This document shows, piece by piece, positions 1-8,815 of a stretch of DNA of 64,000 bases (the first letter of the stretch is position 1; each line of letters starts with the position of its first letter). The stretch comes from Halarcobacter sp. (GTDB lineage Bacteria > Campylobacterota > Campylobacteria > Campylobacterales > Arcobacteraceae). Position numbers and translations under genes: made by a program. Under the pieces are notes generated by a model. That model did not search any database. It was given only the letters and a program-made list of their open reading frames with translations, and was not told where the DNA came from. The stretch is taken from contig JAQYVX010000003.1 in NCBI GenBank assembly GCA_030145305.1, positions 186,001-250,000 of the forward strand, in the 5' to 3' direction.

Positions 1-559
1 CCCATGTTTCAAAAAGCATTTTTTGAAAATATTCTTCATAACCATCTGTATAAGCTTTATTTTTTGAATCATAAATAAAAATTATGTTTTTATTTTTAAT
101 AATATATTTTTTTAAATTTTTAAATTTTTTTTCTGAGTTTTCAACTTGTATTCTTAAGAAATTGTCATCTTTTTTAGTAAAATCACTTCCACTAGCTGTG
201 GCAGATATAAGAAGGGAACCTTTTTGTTTATTTATAACAGGAAAGCTAACTTTTGTCATAGAACTTGTAGTATTTCCTACAATTAGTTTTATATTATTTT
301 CAACTAAATTGTCTATAATTTTTTTTGCTTCAAGCTCATCTTGTTTATCATCTTTTTGAATAATTACAACTTTTTGATTATTAATCGTATAATCAATTTC
401 TTTAAAAGCAAGTGTAAATCCATCTCGTATTCGTGTACCCAAAGAAGAATACTTTCCGCTTAAGCCTGCAATGAAGCCTATTTTAATATCTTCATCATTT
501 TTTTCTGAACAAGCATTGAAAATGAAAATTATTACAAGTAATAAAAAATATCTCTTCAT
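1..559 (-). CDS. ABC-type branched-chain amino acid/amide substrate-binding lipoprotein (3' end outside window)
   Basis: The minus-strand frame opens at ATG 557-559 and stays open to the window edge (about 186 codons seen). The N terminus is a hydrophobic signal with a lipobox-like FIFNAC, Cys17 being the expected lipidated residue. The mature part begins DIKIGFIAGLSGKYSSLGT, the typical start of periplasmic binding proteins of the Leu/Ile/Val and amide family (Peripla_BP_6, LivK-like), and continues with a REP/NTTSSMTK ligand-site region. It would be anchored to the inner or outer membrane and bind a small ligand. No permease or ATPase is visible in this window, so the ligand and the transport or sensing role are unknown. 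Family call is firm, specificity is not. Confidence 0.75.
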   Translation of the reverse strand, partial: MKRYFLLLVIIFIFNACSEKNDEDIKIGFIAGLSGKYSSLGTRIRDGFTLAFKEIDYTINNQKVVIIQKDDKQDELEAKKIIDNLVENNIKLIVGNTTSSMTKVSFPVINKQKGSLLISATASGSDFTKKDDNFLRIQVENSEKKFKNLKKYIIKNKNIIFIYDSKNKAYTDGYEEYFQKMLFETW

Positions 560-715
560 GGAAGTTCCTTTTTATCATAATAAATTATATCTTATTTTTT
601 ATAATTCTTGCGAGTTTATTTTATTTATAGCTTCTTGTTATAGCTTCTTGCTTTCAAAGTTTTTATTTACTTTTTTATAGTAAAATTTCTTTTTTAATAA
701 AAAGAGGTAGGAAAT

Positions 716-1315
716 ATGAATCAACAAGAATTTTGGAATAAAAAATATTTAAGAGATGGCTATCTTTATGGGAAAAAACCAAATGCCTTTTTGCTTTCTT
801 GTATAGGTAATTTCAAAAAAACTCAAAGATTTTTATGCTTAGGTGAGGGTGAAGGGCGAAATGCCATTTATTTTGCTAGCAAGGGTTTTGATGTAGTTGC
901 TCTTGATGCTTCAGACATTGGATTAAAAAAATTAGAAGTTTTAGCCCAAGAAGCGAAAGTTCAAGTAAAAACTAAGTGTGTTGATTTAAATAATTGGGAA
1001 CCTTCAAAAAAATATGGTTCAATTGTAGCTTCATTTTTACATATGTACAAAGATGATAGAGAATTTTTATTTAAGAAAATAGAGTCTTGCTTAAAAGAGG
1101 GTGGCTTTTTTGTAGGAGAATTTTTTTCTACAAATCAACTAAAATATGAAAGTGGTGGGCCAAAAGATATTGATTTACTTTATAGTATTGATGATTTTTC
1201 AAACTCTTTTCTTACTTGTTCAAAACATAAAATTGAAGAAGTAGAAACAATACTTGATGAAGGAAAAGGTCATCAAGGGAAAGCTAGTGTTATTAGGGTA
1301 ATTATTCAAAAATAG
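716..1315 (+). CDS. SAM-dependent class I methyltransferase (TehB/UbiE-like)
   Basis: A 199-residue cytoplasmic protein. Motif I is LCLGEGEGRNAIYFA (about residues 39-54), the GxGxGRNA form seen in TehB-like and small-molecule methyltransferases, followed by an acidic motif II VVALDASDIGL and the post-motif region DLNNWEPSKKYGSIVAS. It should bind S-adenosylmethionine in a Rossmann fold. The substrate is not readable from sequence; TehB relatives methylate tellurite or selenite, others act on thiols. Start is ATG with a GAGGTAGGA-type ribosome site just upstream. It is divergent from the binding lipoprotein and convergent with znuB, so it seems to be monocistronic. Confidence 0.8.
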   Translation: MNQQEFWNKKYLRDGYLYGKKPNAFLLSCIGNFKKTQRFLCLGEGEGRNAIYFASKGFDVVALDASDIGLKKLEVLAQEAKVQVKTKCVDLNNWEPSKKYGSIVASFLHMYKDDREFLFKKIESCLKEGGFFVGEFFSTNQLKYESGGPKDIDLLYSIDDFSNSFLTCSKHKIEEVETILDEGKGHQGKASVIRVIIQK

Positions 1316-1327
1316 ATTTAATTACTA

Positions 1328-1354
1328 AAAGAAAGAAATCAGATTTCTTTCTTT
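1328..1354. terminator. Bidirectional hairpin between the methyltransferase and znuB
   Basis: A perfect 12-bp inverted repeat AAAGAAAGAAAT / ATTTCTTTCTTT with a 3-base loop. It lies 12 bases after the methyltransferase stop and overlaps the last codons of znuB on the other strand. It is AT-rich and has only short T tracts, so terminator strength is inferred. Confidence 0.55.
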
Positions 1355-2157
1355 ATATTATTTAAAAATTCAAAAACTATAATAGAAAACATAAAAAAAG
1401 AACTAACAAGAATAATTGACGGTCCTGAACTTAAGTCAAAATTATACGATATTATTAATCCTAATATTGTAAATATCATAGAAAAAAACCCAGAAACTAT
1501 CATCATCGAAAATAGAGTGTTACAAAATCTTTGTGAAATATATATTGGAATTGTTAATAATGCAATTACTAAAATAAGTCCGACAATTTTTATGGAAATT
1601 ACAATAGATAGTGCTGATAGAAGAAGTATTAAGGTATAAAAAAATCTTGTTTTAACACCCCTTAATTTTGCATACTCACTATCATATGAAACAGCTAAAA
1701 TATCTCTATAAAATAATAATAAAGTAAAAATAATAAATCCAAGAAGTATTAACATAAAGCTAATATCCTCATTATTAACTGCTAATATTGAACCAAATAA
1801 ATAACTCATTAAATCAGCATTATATCCAGGTGTTAAATCAACAAGTAATATTCCAAGAGACATACCCATTGCCCATGTTAAGCCAATAATAGTATCAAGA
1901 TTTTCTCTTTTTTTGTAAGTTAAAAGTGCTATTATTATGGTAATAATAACTGAAAATATAGAAGTTGATAAAAGCATCGGTAATCCAAAATAAATAGATA
2001 ATCCAATACCTCCATACGCACTATGTGCAATTCCACCTGATAAAAAAACCATTTTATTTACTACTATTAATGAACCAATAATCCCTGTAATAATACTAAC
2101 TAAAACGCCTGCAATTATCGCATTTTGAATAAAACTGTATGATAAAGCTTCTAACAT
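1339..2157 (-). CDS. znuB: Zinc ABC transporter permease
   Basis: A 272-residue, very hydrophobic protein with about eight membrane segments, of the ABC-3 family (ZnuB/MntB type). Characteristic stretches are the N-terminal SFIQNAIIAGVLVSIITGIIG, GGIAHSAYGGIG (the coupling-loop region with the invariant AHSAYGG) and KIVGLILVIALLTIPI near the C terminus. It forms the membrane channel for metal taken from the periplasmic protein encoded two genes upstream. The start overlaps the znuC stop by 7 bases, so the two are translationally coupled. Zinc rather than manganese is inferred from the ZinT-like domain and histidine-rich loop in the partner binding protein. Confidence 0.88.
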   Translation of the reverse strand: MLEALSYSFIQNAIIAGVLVSIITGIIGSLIVVNKMVFLSGGIAHSAYGGIGLSIYFGLPMLLSTSIFSVIITIIIALLTYKKRENLDTIIGLTWAMGMSLGILLVDLTPGYNADLMSYLFGSILAVNNEDISFMLILLGFIIFTLLLFYRDILAVSYDSEYAKLRGVKTRFFYTLILLLSALSIVISIKIVGLILVIALLTIPIYISQRFCNTLFSMMIVSGFFSMIFTILGLIISYNFDLSSGPSIILVSSFFMFSIIVFEFLNNIKKEI

Positions 2158-2918
2158 CTACATTTTCCTAACATTTCTAAAAGTTCAATTTCACATATAT
2201 TTGATTCAATATTTTTAAAATCATCTTTCATTTTTGTTAAATCATGATATGTTAATTTTTTATTTATATAAACAGCTTTTGATGCATATTTTAAAACTAC
2301 TGATATATCGTGACTTATTACTACAACGGTGATATTTTTATTTAACTCTTTTAATACTTCATATACTTGTTTAGAACCTTTTATATCAATATTTGAAGTA
2401 GGTTCATCAAGAAGTAGAACTTTTGGATTACAAAATAAAGCACGAGCAATTAAAACCCTTTGTCTTTGACCACCTGATAAATTAGAAATTTTTGAGTTAG
2501 CAAAATCTTGCATATTTACTTTTTCTAAAACTTCAAGGGCTTTGCTTTTCTCTTCTTTTTTATAACCAAAGAATCTTTTTTTGATATTATTTTGTCCCAT
2601 CATAACAACTTCAATAGTGCTAATTGGAAAGTTAAGATTAATATGAGTATTTTGAGGCACGTATCCAAGATTAGGAAGTTCCTCTATTAGTTTATTTCCA
2701 AAAATAAAAATATCACCTTTTTTTAAAGGGTTTATTCCTAAAATTAGTTTTAATAGAGTACTTTTTCCGCCACCATTAGGTCCTAAAATAGTTAAAAAAT
2801 CTTTCTCTTTTACTTGTAAGTTTATATCTTCTAAAATAAACTCTTTTTCATATTTGAAAAAGAGTTTATTTATAGAAATTGCGTTAATTATTGTTTGCAA
2901 TTGAACTTGCCATTTCAA
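2151..2918 (-). CDS. znuC: Zinc ABC transporter ATP-binding protein
   Basis: A 255-residue ABC ATPase. Walker A is GPNGGGKST (about residues 46-54), the signature is LSGGQRQR, Walker B is VLLLDEPTS, and the switch His is in VVISHD. It powers zinc import through ZnuB. The start is uncertain: the longest frame begins with TTG at 2916-2918 and overlaps znuA by 35 bases; a second in-frame TTG at 2898-2900 would give a 17-base overlap. Neither has a strong ribosome site, as expected for coupling to the upstream gene. Gene order znuA-znuC-znuB in one direction supports one operon. Confidence 0.9.
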   Translation of the reverse strand: MKWQVQLQTIINAISINKLFFKYEKEFILEDINLQVKEKDFLTILGPNGGGKSTLLKLILGINPLKKGDIFIFGNKLIEELPNLGYVPQNTHINLNFPISTIEVVMMGQNNIKKRFFGYKKEEKSKALEVLEKVNMQDFANSKISNLSGGQRQRVLIARALFCNPKVLLLDEPTSNIDIKGSKQVYEVLKELNKNITVVVISHDISVVLKYASKAVYINKKLTYHDLTKMKDDFKNIESNICEIELLEMLGKCRC

Positions 2919-4170
2919 TAAGATTTTGTGACCAGTTTTTAGCTAGAGGAGTTTCTTTGATTACTTTGATTTTTAACTCTTTGGCAATAACTTTGGCACT
3001 TTTATCTGAAAACTCTCTTTGCGTAAAAATTGCTTTAACTTTTTCTTCTTTTGCTTTTTTGATGATTTTTTGAAGAATTTTTGGTTTTGGCTCTTTCCCT
3101 TCAACTTCAATCACTAATTGTTCTAAATGGTACTCTTTTGCAAAATATCCCCAAGAAGGATGGAAAACCATAAACTTAGAATTTTTTGGTAATACAGATA
3201 AAATACTTTTGATTTTTGAATCAGTTTGATTTATTTCTTTTATAAAATTATTGTAGTTAGTTTTATAATAGTTTTTATTTTTTACGTCAGCTTTAACTAA
3301 AGTCTCATAAATATTTTTAGCCATAATTTTTACATTTTGTGGACTTACCCATACGTGAGGGTCTTTTCCGTGATGTCCTTCTTCTGGCACACTTGTAAGA
3401 ACTTCAATGTCTTTATTTGATGAATCTTTAAAGTAGTGTTCCTTGGCTTCAAACTCAATTGGCATATGTTCTGTAAAAAAAATATATTTCCCATCTTTTT
3501 TTATTTCAACTTTGAATATAGTTTTATTTTTTGATTCATCAAACTTTAACGTATAAAAGGAATTACTTGTTTTTAATAAACTATTATTTTCAACAGTCTT
3601 AGCTTTCTTATTAGTAAATATATCTTTAGCTTTTTTTTCATAAGATTCAATTAAATCATCATCTTTTTTATCTGCTTTAATAATAAGCATCTTCATAGCT
3701 GGATCTGCATATTCTCCATCAACTTTTGAGAAACTCCAAGTATAAGCACCTTTTTCTAGATTAAAAATTCCAGCCCATTCATATGGTAATTTATCTTCAT
3801 TATGTTCTTCTTTATGCGTGTTATTATGGTGATGGTGATGAGAATGTTTTGCCATCTCAATATATTTCACGTCTTTTGTCATTTCTACAAATTTCATATT
3901 TTTATTTTGTGATGCAAATTTTGCAAGCCAAGTATTTTCAAACTCTAACCCAATTGGAAAATAGATACTTGCATTAGATATGTCTTTCATTTGTGCAGGT
4001 TTTGGTTCATAAGTATGCGGATCATTTCCTGGTCTTACCATATTAGTTACCTTAACTTTGTCTCCACCAATTTTCTCAACAAACGTTTTCTGAGGTAAAA
4101 TACTTACTACAATATTAGTTTGTGCATAAGTAAAATTCAATAATAAAAACAATGGGATTAAAAATCTCAT
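2884..4170 (-). CDS. znuA: Zinc-binding periplasmic protein ZnuA with inserted ZinT-like domain
   Basis: A 428-residue exported protein, longer than the usual 300-330 for ZnuA. After a signal peptide (about residues 1-16) comes the ZnuA N lobe with the metal histidine in MVRPGNDPHTYEP. A histidine-rich loop (about residues 109-125, HSHHHHHNN) follows. Residues about 128-245 (LPYEWAGIFNLEKGAYTWSF through FFTEHMPIEFEA) resemble the stand-alone zinc carrier ZinT/YodA and sit inside the ZnuA fold, which resumes at HHGKDPHVWVSPQNVK and MVFHPSWGYFAKEY with the other expected metal ligands. Zinc capture in the periplasm and delivery to ZnuBC is the likely role. It heads the operon behind two palindromic operators. 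Confidence 0.9.
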   Translation of the reverse strand: MRFLIPLFLLLNFTYAQTNIVVSILPQKTFVEKIGGDKVKVTNMVRPGNDPHTYEPKPAQMKDISNASIYFPIGLEFENTWLAKFASQNKNMKFVEMTKDVKYIEMAKHSHHHHHNNTHKEEHNEDKLPYEWAGIFNLEKGAYTWSFSKVDGEYADPAMKMLIIKADKKDDDLIESYEKKAKDIFTNKKAKTVENNSLLKTSNSFYTLKFDESKNKTIFKVEIKKDGKYIFFTEHMPIEFEAKEHYFKDSSNKDIEVLTSVPEEGHHGKDPHVWVSPQNVKIMAKNIYETLVKADVKNKNYYKTNYNNFIKEINQTDSKIKSILSVLPKNSKFMVFHPSWGYFAKEYHLEQLVIEVEGKEPKPKILQKIIKKAKEEKVKAIFTQREFSDKSAKVIAKELKIKVIKETPLAKNWSQNLIEMASSIANNN

Positions 4171-4190
4171 ATAATACTCCTTTTATATTT

Positions 4191-4205
4191 TGCAACTAAG
4201 TTGCA
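4191..4205. promoter_or_regulatory. Palindromic operator candidate 1 for znuACB (Zur-like)
   Basis: TGCAACTAAGTTGCA is a perfect 7-1-7 palindrome 21 bases upstream of the znuA start. A near-identical palindrome lies 46 bases away centre to centre. Position and duplication fit a metal-sensing Fur-family repressor such as Zur; the identity of the regulator is inferred. Confidence 0.6.
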
Positions 4206-4237
4206 TTTGTAGAATATTAGTAGAATAAAAATTAAAC

Positions 4238-4250
4238 GCAACTTAGTTGC
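4238..4250. promoter_or_regulatory. Palindromic operator candidate 2 for znuACB (Zur-like)
   Basis: GCAACTTAGTTGC is a perfect 6-1-6 palindrome with the same arms as the site at 4191-4205 and the complementary central base. It lies between znuA and metH, so it could also touch the metH promoter, although the znuA side is closer. Confidence 0.55.
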
Positions 4251-4410
4251 ATTTAACTTTTATAAAGATATAATTAACTAAATTAAGATGACATCTTAAA
4301 GTAGATATTTAAAAAAATTGTGTTTTTTACTTAACAACTTTTTAACGAAAATTTAAATACACTCCTAATAATAAATATCAATTATGAAATAATCAGAAAT
4401 AGAGAATAAA

Positions 4411-7400
4411 ATGTTAACAAAAATAAAGAATTTAATAGAAAACAAAGTACTAATTATCGATGGGGCTATGGGAACACAGCTTCAAATATCAGATATAAAA
4501 CAAGAAGAATGGATATATGAAGGTCAAGATTTAGAAGGGTGTAACGAACTTTTAAATTTAACTGCTCCTCATATTTTAAGAAATATTCATGATGCTTATG
4601 CAGAAGCTGGAGCTGATTTAATTACAACTAATACTTTTGGTTCAATGAATTGGGTTTTAGATGAATATAATATTTCAGAAACTTCTTATGAACTATCAAA
4701 GCTTGGAGCACAGCTTGTAAAAGAATCTTGTATTAAACACTCAACACCAGAGAAACCAAGATTTGTCTTAGGTTCAGTTGGACCTGGAACTAAACTTCCT
4801 TCACTTGGTCACATACAATATGACGAAATGTATGAAGGTTATAAAATTATGGCACAAGGGTTAGCTGATGGTGGAACAGATGTCTTCTTACTTGAAACTT
4901 GTCAAGATCCTTTACAAATAAAAGCAGCACTTCATGCTCTTAATGATGCAGCCCCACATATTCCAATTATGGTATCTGTTACTATTGAGTTAACAGGAAC
5001 TATGTTAATTGGAACTGATGCTCAAACAATTGCCGCTATTATGGCTCCTTTTAATATTTTATCACTTGGTTTTAACTGTGGAACAGGTCCTAAACAAGTT
5101 CATAAACATGTAAAATCATTAAGTGAGGTTTGTAAGTTCCCAATTTCTGTTCATGCAAACGCAGGGCTTCCTCAAAATAGAGGAGGAGTCTCATATTATC
5201 CAATGGGACCAGAAGAGTTTACTAAGTTACAAAAAGAATTTTTAGAAATTAATGGGGTTTCATTTTTAGGTGGTTGTTGTGGTACTACACCTGAACATAT
5301 TGAAGAACTAAGCCAAAAAGTTAAAGGTCTAGTTCCAAAGAAACCTTGTGGGTTTTTAAAAGCATCTTTAGCTTCATTATTTAATACAGTAACTTTAAAG
5401 CAAGAACCAGCGCCTTTATTAATTGGGGAACGTTCAAATGCAACTGGTTCAAAAGCTTTTAGAGAATTACTTAAATCAAATGACTATGAAGGAACACTTT
5501 CTGTGGGACAACAGCAAGTAAGAGCAGGCGCACATATTATTGATGTATCTGTTGGTTTTGCTGGAAGGGATGAAAGAGAAGATATGGATAAAGTTGTTGA
5601 ACTTTATTCTCAAAAAATATCACTTCCTTTAATGCCCGATTCTACACAAATCTATGCACTTGAAGCTGCATTAAAACAAATAGGTGGAAGACCTATTATT
5701 AACTCCGTTAATCTAGAAGATGGAGAAGAAAAGTTTGATGCTGTTTGTGCTTTAGCTAAAAAGTTTGGAGCAGCACTTGTTTGTCTTGTAATTGATGAAG
5801 TTGGTATGGCAAAGACTAAAGAAGATAAAATCAGAATTGCTGAACGTATTTATGACTTATGTGTAAATAGACATGGCTTTGATCCTCATGATTTAGTATT
5901 TGATATGCTAACTTTTACTATTGGTTCAGGTGATGATGAATATAGAACAGCTGGGATTGAGACTATGGAAGCTATTAGAGAGTTTCAAATACTTCATCCT
6001 GAAGTTGGAACTACTTTAGGGCTTTCAAATATTTCTTTTGGACTTGATATAAAAGCTAGAGCTTATTTAAACTCTATTTATTTGGATTATTGTGTAAAAG
6101 CTGGATTAACCTCGGCTATTGTAAATGTTAAGCATATTTTGCCTCTTAATAAAATAAACGAAGATGATAAAAAAGCTTGTGATGATTTGATTTTTAATAA
6201 TCATGAAGATGGAGATCCTTTATTTGCCTTTATTGAACACTTTTCAAATGTTGGTGATATTGAAGAGCAAAGTGATGAAGAGTATCAAAATCTTCCAGCT
6301 ATTGAAAAAGTAAAAAAGTTACTTTTAGATGGAGATAAAGATAGATTACTTCCTTTAGTTGAAGAATTAAGACATGAAATAAAACCAGAAATTATTGTAA
6401 ATGAATGGCTAATTGATGGGATGAAAATTATTGGTGAATTATTTGGTTCAGGACAAATGCAATTACCTTTTGTACTTCAAAGTGCTGAAACTATGAAAGC
6501 TACAGTGGACGCCTTAAATCCATATTTACCAAAAGAAGAAAAAGCTAGTGAAACTGTAATTGTAATAGGTACTGTAAAAGGTGATGTTCATGATGTTGGT
6601 AAAAACTTAGTTGATATTATTTTAAGTAATAATGGCTTTAAAGTTATAAATATTGGGATTAAAGCTGATTTAAATAGCTTCCTAATTGCTGCAAAAGAGC
6701 ATAAAGCTCAAGCTATTGGAATGAGTGGTTTACTTGTAAAATCAACAGCAGTTATGAAAGAAAACCTAGAAGAATTACAAAAAATGGGTATAGATATACC
6801 TATTTTAATTGGTGGTGCTGCACTTACAAAATCTTTTGTAAATGATTTTTGTAGACCAATTTATGATGGACCAATATTTTACTGTCGTGATGCTTTTGAT
6901 GGGGTTATTTCTATGCAAAGAATTGAAGGTGGAGATAGTAATACAGCTCTTGCCGCAGATTTAATAAATGAAGAAGATATTACACCTAAAAAAGAAGAAA
7001 AAGAAATAATAGTAAAAGAAGAGGATGTGATTTTACCAGAAGCTGGGACTTTTACTTTCCCTCCTTTATGGGGAAGAGTATCGGCAAGTGGAAATAAAAT
7101 TAATAAAGAACTAGTATTTAAATGGATAAATCATAGAGTTTTATTTAGACAAAGATGGGGATATAAAAGAGGTAAACAAAAAAGTGAAGATTTTTTAAAA
7201 CATGAAAACGAAGTTGTTGAACCTTTATATGAAAGACTAAAGAGTGAATTTATAGATAAAGGACTTTTTGATCCAATCTCTATTTATGCATATTATCCTT
7301 GTATTTCAAAAGAGAATAAGGTTTATGTTTTTTCTGAAGATTATGCTTTTCATAGTCTTGAAGAGGCAAAAAAAGTACCATCTTTAGACAAAGCTATAAA

Positions 7401-7881
7401 AGTATTTGAATTTCCAAGACAAAAGAAAAAACCACATAGATGTATAGCTGACTTCTTTGCAAGTGATAGACTTGACGTAATTGCTTTTACCTTTGCAAGT
7501 GCTGGACATAATCTAAGTCCATATGAAGCAGAACTTTACAAAGAAAGTAAATTTGCAGAATACTATCAAGTACATGGTTTAGGAGTAGAGTTAGCAGAAG
7601 CTTTAGCTGAGGTAATTCATAAGCAAGTTAGACTTGATTTAGATATCGTACCAAAAGAGGGTCATACTTTAAATGATGTTCAAATGAAACAATATGTAGG
7701 ATGTAGATACTCTCCTGGATATGCAGCTTGTCCAGATTTAGAAATGAGTAAAGATATTTTTGACTTACTAAAGCCTGAAGAGTTTGGAATTGAACTTTCA
7801 GAAACTTTTCAGATTCATCCTGAGCAATCAACGTGTGCTATTGTTGTGCCACATAAAAAAGCAAACTACTATAATGTTTAA
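4411..7881 (+). CDS. metH: Cobalamin-dependent methionine synthase
   Basis: An 1156-residue cytoplasmic enzyme with the full MetH layout. The N-terminal homocysteine-binding barrel ends with the zinc cysteines in FLGGCCGTTP (about residue 286). The methyltetrahydrofolate (pterin-binding) barrel starts near IGERSNATGSKAF. The B12 region has GDVHDVGKN with the cobalt-coordinating His at residue 727. The C-terminal reactivation domain contains RWGYKRGKQ and YSPGYAACPD, the S-adenosylmethionine site. It methylates homocysteine to methionine using methylcobalamin. No cobalamin or SAM riboswitch is apparent in the 240 bases upstream. The next gene starts 11 bases downstream. Confidence 0.97.
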   Translation: MLTKIKNLIENKVLIIDGAMGTQLQISDIKQEEWIYEGQDLEGCNELLNLTAPHILRNIHDAYAEAGADLITTNTFGSMNWVLDEYNISETSYELSKLGAQLVKESCIKHSTPEKPRFVLGSVGPGTKLPSLGHIQYDEMYEGYKIMAQGLADGGTDVFLLETCQDPLQIKAALHALNDAAPHIPIMVSVTIELTGTMLIGTDAQTIAAIMAPFNILSLGFNCGTGPKQVHKHVKSLSEVCKFPISVHANAGLPQNRGGVSYYPMGPEEFTKLQKEFLEINGVSFLGGCCGTTPEHIEELSQKVKGLVPKKPCGFLKASLASLFNTVTLKQEPAPLLIGERSNATGSKAFRELLKSNDYEGTLSVGQQQVRAGAHIIDVSVGFAGRDEREDMDKVVELYSQKISLPLMPDSTQIYALEAALKQIGGRPIINSVNLEDGEEKFDAVCALAKKFGAALVCLVIDEVGMAKTKEDKIRIAERIYDLCVNRHGFDPHDLVFDMLTFTIGSGDDEYRTAGIETMEAIREFQILHPEVGTTLGLSNISFGLDIKARAYLNSIYLDYCVKAGLTSAIVNVKHILPLNKINEDDKKACDDLIFNNHEDGDPLFAFIEHFSNVGDIEEQSDEEYQNLPAIEKVKKLLLDGDKDRLLPLVEELRHEIKPEIIVNEWLIDGMKIIGELFGSGQMQLPFVLQSAETMKATVDALNPYLPKEEKASETVIVIGTVKGDVHDVGKNLVDIILSNNGFKVINIGIKADLNSFLIAAKEHKAQAIGMSGLLVKSTAVMKENLEELQKMGIDIPILIGGAALTKSFVNDFCRPIYDGPIFYCRDAFDGVISMQRIEGGDSNTALAADLINEEDITPKKEEKEIIVKEEDVILPEAGTFTFPPLWGRVSASGNKINKELVFKWINHRVLFRQRWGYKRGKQKSEDFLKHENEVVEPLYERLKSEFIDKGLFDPISIYAYYPCISKENKVYVFSEDYAFHSLEEAKKVPSLDKAIKVFEFPRQKKKPHRCIADFFASDRLDVIAFTFASAGHNLSPYEAELYKESKFAEYYQVHGLGVELAEALAEVIHKQVRLDLDIVPKEGHTLNDVQMKQYVGCRYSPGYAACPDLEMSKDIFDLLKPEEFGIELSETFQIHPEQSTCAIVVPHKKANYYNV

Positions 7882-7892
7882 AGAGTAATATT

Positions 7893-8753
7893 TTGACAAA
7901 TAACGCAAAAGGCCTAATTATTACCTCTTTGGGTATTTTAATTATGAGCCTAGAATCACTTTTTATAAGATTAACAACAATATCTCCTATTACCTTTTCT
8001 TTTTATCTTGGTATTTTTATGTTCTTTTCAATGGCAGGAACATTACTTGTTAATAAAAAAGAATCACTAAGAGAAATTAGAAAGAATTCCTTTTCAATAG
8101 TTCTTCTTTGTGGCTTATTTATGGGAAGCGCAAATGTATTTTTCATTTCAGCAATAAAAAGCACAACAGTTGCAAATGTCGTACTTATTTTTGGAACCTC
8201 GGCACTTTTTTCCTCATTCTTTGCATATTTATTCTATAAGGTAAAGATTGAAAAAAATATTCTTATTGCTTCGTTTTTTATGTTTGTAGGTTTATTTATA
8301 ATTTTTAGTGATGAGTTAGGGATTGGTAATTTAAGAGGAAATATATACGCTCTTTTATGTACTATGTTTTTCTCTTTATATTTTGTAGTTTTATCAAAAT
8401 ATACTGAAATAAATAGAGTTGTATTAACTGCTGCTGGAGGTTTATCCTTAGCTTTAATAGCATTTGTTTTAGCAGATTCAATTTCTATAGATTTGTATAC
8501 CTTAGGAACAATTGCAATTATGGGATTGCTAATAACTCCAATTTCAAGAGTATTAATAGGTCATGGAACAAGATATATAAATGCAAGTGAAGTTAGTCTT
8601 TTGATGATTATTGAAACATTAATGGCACCTATTTGGGTTTGGATTTTCTTAAAAGAGATGCCTAGCTTTAACACTTTTGTAGGTGGAAGTATTATTATGA
8701 TTACTTTACTTACTAATTCAGTATATAAACTTAGAAGAAAAGAAATTATATAA
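7893..8753 (+). CDS. EamA/DMT-family transporter
   Basis: A 286-residue membrane protein with about ten predicted helices arranged as two repeats of the EamA domain, typical of the drug/metabolite transporter superfamily. Recognisable stretches are LESLFIRLTTISPITFSFY in the first repeat and ASEVSLLMIIETLMAPIWVW in the second. It likely exports a small metabolite. The start is TTG only 11 bases after metH, so the two are probably co-transcribed; a link to amino-acid or methionine-related export is plausible but not shown. An in-frame ATG 17 codons later would cut into the first helix and is less likely. Confidence 0.82.
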   Translation: MTNNAKGLIITSLGILIMSLESLFIRLTTISPITFSFYLGIFMFFSMAGTLLVNKKESLREIRKNSFSIVLLCGLFMGSANVFFISAIKSTTVANVVLIFGTSALFSSFFAYLFYKVKIEKNILIASFFMFVGLFIIFSDELGIGNLRGNIYALLCTMFFSLYFVVLSKYTEINRVVLTAAGGLSLALIAFVLADSISIDLYTLGTIAIMGLLITPISRVLIGHGTRYINASEVSLLMIIETLMAPIWVWIFLKEMPSFNTFVGGSIIMITLLTNSVYKLRRKEII

Positions 8754-8754
8754 A

Positions 8755-8790
8755 AACAGGAATATCTTTAAATATTCCTGTTCTTTTTTA
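8755..8790. terminator. Rho-independent terminator after the EamA transporter gene
   Basis: Perfect 11-bp stem AACAGGAATAT / ATATTCCTGTT with a six-base loop, followed on the plus strand by CTTTTTT. It starts two bases after the transporter stop and also lies downstream of the convergent peroxiredoxin gene. Confidence 0.8.
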
Positions 8791-8815
8791 ACTTAGGTAT
8801 TAAAAAATAAATCTC

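Noticed and set aside
4251-4410. Cobalamin or SAM riboswitch upstream of metH
   Set aside because: The leader is short and AT-rich with no B12-box-like or SAM-aptamer sequence that I could see.
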